A DNA stretch of 12,275 bases from JASFJH01 sp050117725. Its GTDB lineage: Bacteria; Pseudomonadota; Gammaproteobacteria; AKS1. The stretch spans positions 1 to 12,275 of the forward strand of contig JASFME010000047.1 of NCBI GenBank assembly GCA_050117725.1. Reading direction: 5' to 3'. The translations under genes and the position numbers were made by a program. The notes below the pieces were generated by a model. It was not told where the DNA came from and ran no database searches. It worked only from the letters and a program-made list of their open reading frames with translations. Positions 6,674 through 12,275 of the stretch are shown here, one piece after another (the first letter of the stretch is position 1; every line of letters starts with the position of its first letter).

Positions 6674-8000
6674 TATGAGTCAGGAAAAGAACGTGATTTT
6701 CAATGTGTCAGCGGGCGGGTGCCTGCACGGTGACATCCGTGTGGCGGGCGATAAATCAATGTCGCACCGTGCCATTATGCTCGGTTCACTGGCACAGGGC
6801 CGTAGCGAGGTTAGCGGTTTTCTCGAAGGCGAGGACTGCCTTGCCACGATGCATGCATTCCAGGCCATGGGCGTGAATATCGAGTATACAGCCGGCAGTG
6901 GCCGGGTATTGATCGATGGGGTCGGCCTGCATGGTCTGCAGTCACCCAATGCGGCACTGGACCTGGGTAATTCGGGTACCTCGATGCGCCTTATGGCCGG
7001 CCTGTGTGCCGGACAGCAGTTTGACGTGACGCTGGTAGGTGATGCGTCATTAACAAAGCGGCCGATGCGCCGCGTCACAGATCCGCTTGCCCGGATGGGT
7101 GCCCGGATACTGACCAGTGAGGACGGTACGCCACCGCTACACATAAAGGGACGTGCACAACTTGAAGGGATTGATTACAACCTGCCGGTGGCCAGTGCGC
7201 AGGTGAAATCCTGTATTCTACTGGCAGGTATGTATGCGCAAGGCCGGACCTGCGTGGTCGAGCCGGCGCCGACGCGTGATCACACCGAGCGTATGCTGGG
7301 TGGTTTTGGGTACCCGGTCGAGCGCGAGGGTAACCGGATCTGTATTGAAGGCGGTGGCCGTTTGACCGCAACCAATATACATGTGCCGGCAGATATTTCT
7401 TCTGCCGCGTTTTTCATGGTCGGCGCGTCGATCGCACAAGACTCGGAACTGCTGCTACGCGATGTCGGTATCAACCCGACCCGCGACGGTGTGATTACGA
7501 TCCTGCGGCTCATGGGCGCGGATATCCATCTGGAAAATGAACGTGAAGTATGTGGTGAGCCAATTGCCGATATCCGGGTGCGCAGTGCACAATTACACGG
7601 TATTGATATCCCGGAAGCCGAGGTGCCGCTGGCCATCGACGAGTTCCCGGCACTGTTCGTCGCCGCAGCCTGTGCCGAGGGTACCACGCGTTTGACCGGT
7701 GCCGCGGAGTTGCGGGTCAAGGAGAGCGATCGCATCCAGGTCATGGCCGATGGCCTGGTCGAGCTGGGTATTGACGCCCAACCGACGCCTGACGGGATCG
7801 TGATTCAGGGTGGCCGGATGGGTAGCGGGCGCATTAACAGCCACGGCGACCACCGCATCGCCATGAGTTTTGCCATGGCTGGACTGCGTGCCAGCGGGCC
7901 GATCATTATTGACGACTGTGCCAATGTAGGCACCTCATTCCCGGATTTTGTGGCGTTGGCGCAACAATCGGGTCTTGGGATTACCGCCGACGGACAGTGA
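6660..8000 (+). CDS. aroA: 3-phosphoshikimate 1-carboxyvinyltransferase (EPSP synthase), class II-like
   Basis: AroA transfers enolpyruvyl from PEP to shikimate 3-phosphate, the penultimate step to chorismate. The 446 residues form the two-domain inside-out barrel. Motifs are 'GDKSMSHR' (30-37), 'LGNSGTSMR' (102-110), 'SAQVK' (179-183), 'RDHTE' (206-210), 'NPTR' (272-275), 'DEFPALFVAA' (327-336), 'KESDRI' (354-359) and 'HGDHRIAMSFAMAGL' (395-409). The GDKS, SAQxK, RxHxE and NxTR set is the published signature of class II EPSP synthases, unlike E. coli AroA. The glycine at 106, replaced by alanine in the highly glyphosate-insensitive CP4 enzyme, is kept here. I chose ATG 6660, with AGG 6 nt upstream and a 14-nt overlap with tyrA. 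GTG 6657 and ATG 6675 (1 nt after the tyrA stop) are alternatives, and the 6675 start would remove five residues. Identity is certain; the start is not. Confidence 0.96.
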   Translation: MSIASMSQEKNVIFNVSAGGCLHGDIRVAGDKSMSHRAIMLGSLAQGRSEVSGFLEGEDCLATMHAFQAMGVNIEYTAGSGRVLIDGVGLHGLQSPNAALDLGNSGTSMRLMAGLCAGQQFDVTLVGDASLTKRPMRRVTDPLARMGARILTSEDGTPPLHIKGRAQLEGIDYNLPVASAQVKSCILLAGMYAQGRTCVVEPAPTRDHTERMLGGFGYPVEREGNRICIEGGGRLTATNIHVPADISSAAFFMVGASIAQDSELLLRDVGINPTRDGVITILRLMGADIHLENEREVCGEPIADIRVRSAQLHGIDIPEAEVPLAIDEFPALFVAAACAEGTTRLTGAAELRVKESDRIQVMADGLVELGIDAQPTPDGIVIQGGRMGSGRINSHGDHRIAMSFAMAGLRASGPIIIDDCANVGTSFPDFVALAQQSGLGITADGQ

Positions 8001-8011
8001 ATCCGTCCGGC
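7986..8011 (+). other. Stem-loop over the aroA stop codon
   Basis: GCCGACGGA (7986-7994) pairs with TCCGTCCGGC (8002-8011) to give a 9-bp, GC-rich stem with one bulged C and a 7-nt loop that contains the aroA TGA. No T-run follows; the cmk ribosome binding site begins 6 nt later. It is therefore not a standard terminator. It could slow ribosomes, protect or process the transcript, or be chance. Confidence 0.4.
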
Positions 8012-8028
8012 ATGACAGAGGAAAATCC

Positions 8029-8733
8029 ATGAATGCACCGGCGAATATTCCGGTCATCACGATCGATGGGCCAGGCGGTTCCGGTAAAGGTACGATCAGC
8101 CAGATCGTCGCAAGCCGGCTCGGCTGGCATTACCTGGACAGCGGTGCCCTGTACCGCCTGACAGCGCTTGCTGCGCAAAATCATGCACTTAGCCTTGACG
8201 ATGAAAGTTCCGTCTCAACACTGGCCGAACATCTTGACGTCCAGTTCGGGACTGACGGCCAGATTTTGCTCGAGGGTGAAGTCGTTACCGGGGCGATCCG
8301 CACCGAAGAAATAGGCGAGGCCGCCTCCGTTGTTGCCGCCCTGCCGGCGGTGCGGGCGGCGTTGCTGAGCCGGCAGCGGGCCTTCCGGGAACCCCCTGGC
8401 CTGGTGGCGGATGGCCGGGACATGGGCAGCGTGGTTTTTCCGGACGCCGAACTGAAAATTTTCCTCACCGCGAGCGCCGAGGCGAGAGCCGAGAGGCGCT
8501 ATAAACAGTTGAAGGAAAAAGGAATTAGTGTTAATCTCGCGCACCTTCTGGAAGATATCCAGCGGCGTGACGAGCGGGACAGCCAGAGAGCTGCATCGCC
8601 GATGAAAGTCGCGGATAATGCTATCCAGTTGGACACGACGGCACTCACGATTGAGCAGGTCGTGGACAGGGTGCTGAGTCACTGCGGACAGTGGCTCGGT
8701 GAAGAGGAAACACCGTTAACCCGACGCCACTAG
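8029..8733 (+). CDS. cmk: Cytidylate kinase
   Basis: Cmk phosphorylates CMP and dCMP with ATP in the cytoplasm, recycling pyrimidine nucleotides. The 234 residues (E. coli 227) show the P-loop 'GPGGSGKGT' (14-22), the substrate-binding 'YLDSGALYR' (35-43), 'DGRDMGSVVFPDA' (128-140), the mobile lid 'RRDERDSQRAASP' (179-191) and the C-terminal 'LDTTALTIEQVV'. The start ATG 8029 has a strong ribosome binding site, AGAGGA at 8017-8022, 6 nt upstream. The reading frame is open further upstream to 7948 within aroA, but that part has no family similarity. The stop is followed by a 66-nt leader before rpsA, the near-universal cmk-rpsA arrangement of proteobacteria. Nothing unusual is seen. Confidence 0.96.
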   Translation: MNAPANIPVITIDGPGGSGKGTISQIVASRLGWHYLDSGALYRLTALAAQNHALSLDDESSVSTLAEHLDVQFGTDGQILLEGEVVTGAIRTEEIGEAASVVAALPAVRAALLSRQRAFREPPGLVADGRDMGSVVFPDAELKIFLTASAEARAERRYKQLKEKGISVNLAHLLEDIQRRDERDSQRAASPMKVADNAIQLDTTALTIEQVVDRVLSHCGQWLGEEETPLTRRH

Positions 8734-8799
8734 CGCGGGAATATCCGACCTCCAACTTCGGTACGGTAACGTCTTTATTTCATTCAGGTTATCCATCTC
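8734..8799 (+). promoter_or_regulatory. rpsA leader (translation initiation region with poor Shine-Dalgarno)
   Basis: The 66 bases before ATG 8800 contain no good Shine-Dalgarno sequence; the best candidate, AGG at 8786-8788, lies 11 nt from the start. The part from 8770 to 8799 is rich in T and A. In E. coli the rpsA start also lacks a proper Shine-Dalgarno, is used efficiently, and is the target of autogenous repression by S1. The similarity suggests the same control here; I could not draw the characteristic leader hairpins with confidence, and no convincing promoter is visible. Confidence 0.4.
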
Positions 8800-10473
8800 A
8801 TGAGCGAATCTTTTGCTGAACTTTTTGAGCAGAGTCTTGCCAAGCAAGATCTGCGTACTGGCGCCATCATCACGGGCACAGTAGTTGATATCAACGACGA
8901 TTTTGTCATCGTCAATGCCGGGCTGAAGTCGGAAGGCGTGATTCCGTGCAACCAGTTTCGTGATGAAAACGGCGACATCGAGGTTACTGTTGGTGACGAG
9001 GTTGAAGTAGCCCTCGATGCGGTTGAAGACGGTTTCGGAGAAACACGTCTGTCCCGCGAAAAGGCCAAGCGCAACAAGGCCTGGATCAAGCTCGAAGCAG
9101 CCCATGAAAATGACGAGATCATTACCGGCCAGATTAGCGGTAAGGTCAAGGGTGGCTTCACTGTTGAAATTGATACGATTCGTGCTTTCCTGCCAGGTTC
9201 ACTGGTGGATGTTCGCCCGGTTCGCGATACAACCTATCTGGAAGGCAAGCCACTTGAATTCAAGGTGATCAAGCTTGATCGCCTGCGCAACAACGTCGTG
9301 GTATCACGTCGTGCCGTTGTAGAAACCGAATACAATGCCGAGCGTGAAGAACTGTTGGCGAACCTGCAGGAAGGCCAGACAGTCAAGGGTATCGTCAAGA
9401 ACCTCACCGATTACGGCGCATTTGTTGACCTTGGTGGCATCGATGGGTTGCTGCATATCACTGATATGTCCTGGAAGCGCATCAAGCACCCGAGCGAGAT
9501 CGTCAATGTTGGCGATGAAATTGATGTCAAGGTACTGAAGTTCGACAAGGAACGTAATCGCGTTTCACTTGGCCTGAAGCAACTCGGTTCGGATCCGTGG
9601 GTCGATATTGCGCGCCGTTATCCGGAAGGCTCACGCCTGTTCGGCAAGGTCACCAATATTGCCGATTATGGTTGCTTTGTTGAAATCGAAGACGGTGTTG
9701 AAGGCCTGGTGCATGTTTCTGAAATGGACTGGACCAACAAGAATATACATCCGTCCAAGGTGGTCCAGCTGGGTGAAGAAGTTGAGGTCATGGTGCTGGA
9801 TATCGACGAAGAGCGTCGCCGTATTTCCATGGGTATGAAGCAGTGCCAGCCGAACCCGTGGGAAGACTTTGCAGCCAATTTCAACAAGGGTGACAAGGTT
9901 TCCGGTCTTATCAAGTCAATTACTGACTTCGGCATCTTTATCGGCCTTGATGGCGGTATTGATGGCCTGGTGCACCTGTCGGATATTTCCTGGAATATCC
10001 CGGGTGAAGACGCTATACGTAATTACAAGAAAGGCGAAGAACTGGAAACAGTCGTGCTTTCCGTTGACCCTGAGCGTGAGCGTATCTCCCTGGGCGTCAA
10101 GCAACTGGAGAAGAACCCCTTCTCCAATTATGTCGCTGAGCACGCCAAGGGCAGCATTGTTAAGGGTATCGCGAAGGAAGTTGATGCCAAGGGTGCTGTA
10201 ATTGAACTTGAAGAAGGCGTTGAAGGTTATCTGCGTGCCTCCGATATTGCACAGGATCGCATCGAAGATGCCCGTACCGTGATTAACGAAGGTGATGAAG
10301 TAGAAGCCAAGTTTGTTGGTGTGGATCGCAAGAATCGCACGATTACTTTGTCTATCAAGGCGAAGGATGTTGACGATGAAGCCGCCGTACTGCAGGATTA
10401 CAGCAGCACCGGCGATTCCATGAAGACAACATTGGGTGATATCTTCAAGGAACAAATCGATAATAACGATTAA
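8800..10473 (+). CDS. rpsA: 30S ribosomal protein S1
   Basis: S1 binds single-stranded mRNA on the 30S subunit and promotes initiation on leaders with structure or weak Shine-Dalgarno sequences. At 557 residues it equals E. coli S1 in length. Six S1 (OB-fold) domains can be placed at roughly 21-87, 105-171, 192-260, 277-347, 364-434 and 451-520. Repeats 3-5 share the pattern 'G.V..I.DYG.FV....G..GL.H.S...W' and end in 'RISLG.KQ'-like segments. Domains 1 and 2, which anchor S1 to the ribosome through S2, are more divergent, as is usual. The C-terminus 'MKTTLGDIFKEQI' is a conserved tail of gammaproteobacterial S1. Codon use looks highly biased, as expected for an abundant protein. The TAA stop at 10471-10473 lies inside a 14-nt palindrome and is followed by a strong hairpin. 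Confidence 0.98.
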   Translation: MSESFAELFEQSLAKQDLRTGAIITGTVVDINDDFVIVNAGLKSEGVIPCNQFRDENGDIEVTVGDEVEVALDAVEDGFGETRLSREKAKRNKAWIKLEAAHENDEIITGQISGKVKGGFTVEIDTIRAFLPGSLVDVRPVRDTTYLEGKPLEFKVIKLDRLRNNVVVSRRAVVETEYNAEREELLANLQEGQTVKGIVKNLTDYGAFVDLGGIDGLLHITDMSWKRIKHPSEIVNVGDEIDVKVLKFDKERNRVSLGLKQLGSDPWVDIARRYPEGSRLFGKVTNIADYGCFVEIEDGVEGLVHVSEMDWTNKNIHPSKVVQLGEEVEVMVLDIDEERRRISMGMKQCQPNPWEDFAANFNKGDKVSGLIKSITDFGIFIGLDGGIDGLVHLSDISWNIPGEDAIRNYKKGEELETVVLSVDPERERISLGVKQLEKNPFSNYVAEHAKGSIVKGIAKEVDAKGAVIELEEGVEGYLRASDIAQDRIEDARTVINEGDEVEAKFVGVDRKNRTITLSIKAKDVDDEAAVLQDYSSTGDSMKTTLGDIFKEQIDNND

Positions 10474-10478
10474 TCGTT
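10465..10478 (+). repeat. 14-nt perfect palindrome across the rpsA stop codon
   Basis: The bases AACGATTAATCGTT read the same on both strands. They include the last two codons (Asn, Asp) and the TAA stop of rpsA. The next dyad starts at 10480, 2 nt away. Its function is unknown; it could be a protein-binding site or chance plus codon preference. Confidence 0.5.
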
Positions 10479-10479
10479 C

Positions 10480-10508
10480 TGCCCGGCTGTCAGAGTGACA
10501 GCCGGGCA
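10480..10508 (+). terminator. Strong stem-loop after rpsA (terminator or attenuator)
   Basis: TGCCCGGCTGTCA (10480-10492) and TGACAGCCGGGCA (10496-10508) form a perfect 13-bp, GC-rich stem with loop GAG. The bases that follow (ATTGATTAAG) contain only scattered Ts, so it is an imperfect intrinsic terminator. It may end most rpsA messages, protect their 3' end, and let part of the transcription continue into ihfB 34 nt downstream. The dyad is certain; its role is inferred from position. Confidence 0.65.
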
Positions 10509-10542
10509 ATTGATTAAGTATCTGAAATGGGGCGCGATAATA

Positions 10543-10851
10543 ATGACAAAATCAGAACTCATTGAAATACTTGCGCGCAAGCAGAATCAACTTCCTTATA
10601 AAGATGTTGAGCTTGCTGTCAAGGCTTTGCTTGAGCAAATGAGTCAGTCGCTGGCAACGGGTAATCGCATTGAGATTCGCGGATTCGGCAGTTTCTCGTT
10701 GCATTATCGCCCACCACGCATCGGTCGAAACCCGAAGACCGGTGAATCAGTCGCGCTTGCAGGTAAACATGTACCACACTTCAAGCCTGGTAAGGAGTTG
10801 CGCGAGCGGGTCAATGACGCTGCTTCTGAGTACCAGATTCGGGAAGCATAG
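10543..10851 (+). CDS. ihfB: Integration host factor subunit beta
   Basis: IHF beta pairs with IHF alpha to bind specific DNA sites and bend them by about 160 degrees, acting in the nucleoid, transcription and recombination. The 102 residues (E. coli 94) start with the diagnostic 'MTKSELIE'. They contain 'RIEIRGFGSFSLHYR' (42-56), with the site-recognition residues E44 and R46, and 'GRNPKTGE' (61-68), with the intercalating proline P64 at the tip of the DNA-binding arm. The conserved 'VPHFKPGKELRERV' (77-90) follows, then an eight-residue longer tail than in E. coli. ATG 10543 was chosen because it gives the family N-terminus; upstream in-frame sequence back to 10495 overlaps the hairpin. GGGG at 10529-10532, 10 nt away, is a loosely placed ribosome binding site. 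rpsA-ihfB adjacency is conserved in gammaproteobacteria. Confidence 0.97.
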   Translation: MTKSELIEILARKQNQLPYKDVELAVKALLEQMSQSLATGNRIEIRGFGSFSLHYRPPRIGRNPKTGESVALAGKHVPHFKPGKELRERVNDAASEYQIREA

Positions 10852-10855
10852 CGAG

Positions 10856-10872
10856 TATAATAATCATTATTA
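10856..10872 (+). promoter_or_regulatory. Consensus -10 box within an AT-rich dyad before lapA
   Basis: TATAAT at 10856-10861 matches the sigma70 -10 consensus exactly. It overlaps an inverted repeat, TAATAAT (10858-10864) and ATTATTA (10866-10872), around one C. I see no good -35 hexamer 16-18 nt upstream and no extended -10 TG, so strength is doubtful. It could serve lapA-lapB separately from ihfB, and the dyad could be an operator. Both are inferences. Confidence 0.35.
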
Positions 10873-10912
10873 CTGGCAATGACATGAACAGGATTTCGCG
10901 GGGAGTGCTGAT

Positions 10913-11206
10913 ATGTCGCGAGTGGCTGGGTATATCACCCTCCTTGTAATACTTCTTGTCGTACTGTTCTTCAGTCTATTGAATGCAGAGGCAGTTGATC
11001 TCAATCTGCATTTCATCACTATTCGCAGGCCTCTGGCCCTGTATCTCGTAATTGCATTGTTCCTGGGAGTCATACTGGGGCTGCTGGCTGGTTTGCCTGC
11101 CCAGATTCATAGTCGCCGCGAGGCATCCGGGTTGCGCCGAAAACTGCGTGCAACTGAAACTGAAATCAAGAACCTGAGAAATATGCCTATCAAGGATGAG
11201 CACTGA
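10913..11206 (+). CDS. lapA: Lipopolysaccharide assembly protein A (DUF1049 family)
   Basis: LapA is a small inner-membrane protein coded with LapB and linked to LPS assembly. The 97 residues (E. coli about 102) contain two predicted membrane helices, about 7-24 and 41-62. Between them is the family motif 'NAEAVDLNLHF' (24-34) followed by 'PLALYLVIALFLGVILGLLAG'-like sequence, which is typical of DUF1049. The cytoplasmic C-terminus (68-92) is charged and likely a short coiled coil. The start ATG 10913 has the good ribosome binding site GGGGAG at 10900-10905. The lapB start follows 1 nt after the stop, so the two are probably translated together. Family assignment is firm from the motif and the neighbour; the molecular activity of LapA is not well understood. 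Confidence 0.92.
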   Translation: MSRVAGYITLLVILLVVLFFSLLNAEAVDLNLHFITIRRPLALYLVIALFLGVILGLLAGLPAQIHSRREASGLRRKLRATETEIKNLRNMPIKDEH

Positions 11207-11207
11207 G

Positions 11208-12275
11208 ATGCTCGAATTGCTGTTTCTGTTGCTCCCCGTTGCGGCAATTACGGGCTGGTATTTCGGTCGACGAGAGCGAAGTGCCCCCCGTGCAAGCACA
11301 ACAAATCTCGCCTCTGACTATTTTCGTGGTCTGAATTATCTTCTCAATGAAGAGCCTGACAAGGCAATAGAAGTGTTTATCCAGATGGTTGAAGTGGATA
11401 ACGAGACGGTTGAAACACACCTTGCTCTTGGCAACCTGTTCCGCCGTCGAGGCGAGGTCGACAGGGCGATCCGGATCCATCAGAACATCATCGCCAGACC
11501 CGTGTTAAGTCACCAGCAGCGGTCACTGGCCCTGTACGAACTGGGACAGGACTATATGAGCGCGGGTCTGCTCGATCGGGCAGAAAACCTGTTTGGTGAA
11601 CTTGTTGAAACGGGTGATTACCGCGTACAGGCATTGTCACGCTTGCTGGAAATCTATGAGCAGGAAAAGGACTGGCAAAAAGCGGTCAGCGCTGCTACGC
11701 ATTTGCAGCAGATAACCGGCAAGCCGGCAAACAAGGTCGTAGCGCAATATTATTGTGAACTGGCAGAGGAGGCTGTGCTAAACGCTGATGATAAGGCAGC
11801 GATCCGGTTATTGAAAAAAGCACATAATGTTGAAAAAGATTGCCTGAGGGCAACCCTGATCGAAGCAGATATTGCGATGACAGCAAGGCAGTGGGCCCGG
11901 GCAATCAAGCAACTGCAGGTGATTACTGCAGATGATTTCCAAATCCCTGAAGTGCTGGACAAGCTGGAACTGTGTTATCGATCGCTGGGCAGGTTGGACG
12001 AATTTCTCGCATATCTTGAAAAATTACAGGCCAACCCTGATAACATTGAAGCGATGTTGCGTTATTCTGCGATACTCCATGAACAGTCAGGTCAGCGGAC
12101 GGCAATTGACTACATTATTTCCCAGATGAAGCAAAGACCCAGTGTGAGAGGGCTGGAGCGCCTGATCAAGTACCACCTTGAAAACACTGAGGGACAGGCA
12201 CGCAACAATATGCAGATACTCTATGACCTGATTAATGCCCTCATGGTCAAACGTTTTGGCTACAAATGTAATGCC
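11208..12275 (+). CDS. lapB: Lipopolysaccharide assembly protein B, TPR protein (3' end outside window)
   Basis: LapB (YciM) is an inner-membrane-anchored TPR protein. In E. coli it brings LpxC to the protease FtsH and so limits LPS synthesis. The 356 visible residues are open to the last base with no stop. An N-terminal membrane helix (about 2-18, LELLFLLLPVAAITGWY) is followed by the basic 'FGRRER' and the conserved 'DYFRGLNYLLNEEPDKAIEVF' region (one residue group shown for orientation, about 37-57). Degenerate TPR helices continue to about 320. The last residues 'RFGYKCNA' hold C354, where the C-terminal rubredoxin-like zinc ribbon (two CxxC pairs) of LapB begins, so about 30 residues lie beyond the edge. 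ATG 11208 is 1 nt after the lapA stop, with AAGGA at 11192-11196 and GAG at 11198-11200 upstream. The truncation is by the window, not a mutation. Confidence 0.93.
   Translation, partial: MLELLFLLLPVAAITGWYFGRRERSAPRASTTNLASDYFRGLNYLLNEEPDKAIEVFIQMVEVDNETVETHLALGNLFRRRGEVDRAIRIHQNIIARPVLSHQQRSLALYELGQDYMSAGLLDRAENLFGELVETGDYRVQALSRLLEIYEQEKDWQKAVSAATHLQQITGKPANKVVAQYYCELAEEAVLNADDKAAIRLLKKAHNVEKDCLRATLIEADIAMTARQWARAIKQLQVITADDFQIPEVLDKLELCYRSLGRLDEFLAYLEKLQANPDNIEAMLRYSAILHEQSGQRTAIDYIISQMKQRPSVRGLERLIKYHLENTEGQARNNMQILYDLINALMVKRFGYKCNA

Noticed and set aside
7948..8028. Upstream extension of the cmk frame into aroA
   Set aside because: ATG 8029 has a strong AGAGGA site and the P-loop at the usual distance, so the longer start is not needed.
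8800..10473. Internal direct repeats in rpsA as a possible mobile or recombination repeat
   Set aside because: The repeats are the six S1 domains of the protein, diverged at the DNA level, and explain themselves.
10503..10515. Possible IHF binding site before ihfB (autoregulation)
   Set aside because: On the reverse reading only the TTGATT half of the consensus is present; the YAA half does not match at the required spacing.
12240..12275. Apparent truncation of LapB without zinc ribbon
   Set aside because: The frame is open to the last base and ends at the first cysteine of the expected ribbon, so the cut is the window edge.
1..12275. Search for a novel system, mobile element, CRISPR array, toxin-antitoxin or defence genes
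   Set aside because: All reading frames with protein character belong to known core families in a conserved order; no repeats of the array kind, transposase, integrase or tRNA-like structure were seen by eye.

Overview
The window is a stretch of core chromosome from a gammaproteobacterium. Every gene is on the + strand and coding density is high. Three things support the assignment. The gene order serC - pheA - hisC - tyrA - aroA - cmk - rpsA - ihfB - lapA - lapB behind gyrA is the gammaproteobacterial 'mixed-function supra-operon' known from pseudomonads and relatives. LapA/LapB and the IHF beta subunit are proteobacterial. RpsA has the six-S1-domain form and 557 residues, like the E. coli protein. 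The layout is not enteric: TyrA has no chorismate mutase domain, HisC sits among the aromatic genes, and AroA is of the class II type. I cannot assign a genus.

Layout: 1-1212 is the 3' part of gyrA (C-terminal DNA-wrapping domain with the GyrA box). After a 71-nt AT-rich gap come serC (GTG start) and an ACT-domain phosphoglycerate dehydrogenase, giving two steps of serine synthesis. Then follow pheA (chorismate mutase/prephenate dehydratase), hisC, tyrA and aroA, tightly spaced or overlapping. These cover EPSP formation and the routes from chorismate to phenylalanine and tyrosine. Next are cmk (CMP kinase) and rpsA (ribosomal protein S1), then ihfB (IHF beta) behind a strong stem-loop, and lapA and lapB (envelope/LPS assembly). 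lapB runs off the right edge just as its zinc-ribbon begins.

How the genes work together: SerC and the SerA-like enzyme convert 3-phosphoglycerate towards phosphoserine. AroA makes the chorismate precursor. PheA makes prephenate and phenylpyruvate, TyrA makes 4-hydroxyphenylpyruvate, and HisC is a plausible transaminase for these keto acids as well as for histidinol phosphate. Cmk, S1 and IHF tie nucleotide supply, translation and nucleoid structure to the same cluster. LapA/LapB adjust LPS synthesis.

I found no mobile element, CRISPR array, RNA gene or clearly foreign gene. There is no gene-free stretch longer than 72 bases. I do not see a previously undescribed system. The points worth a second look are the dehydrogenase inserted between serC and pheA and its unusual active-site region, the class II signature of AroA, the TyrA cofactor pocket, and several short dyad elements at gene junctions (pheA start, aroA/cmk, rpsA/ihfB, ihfB/lapA).
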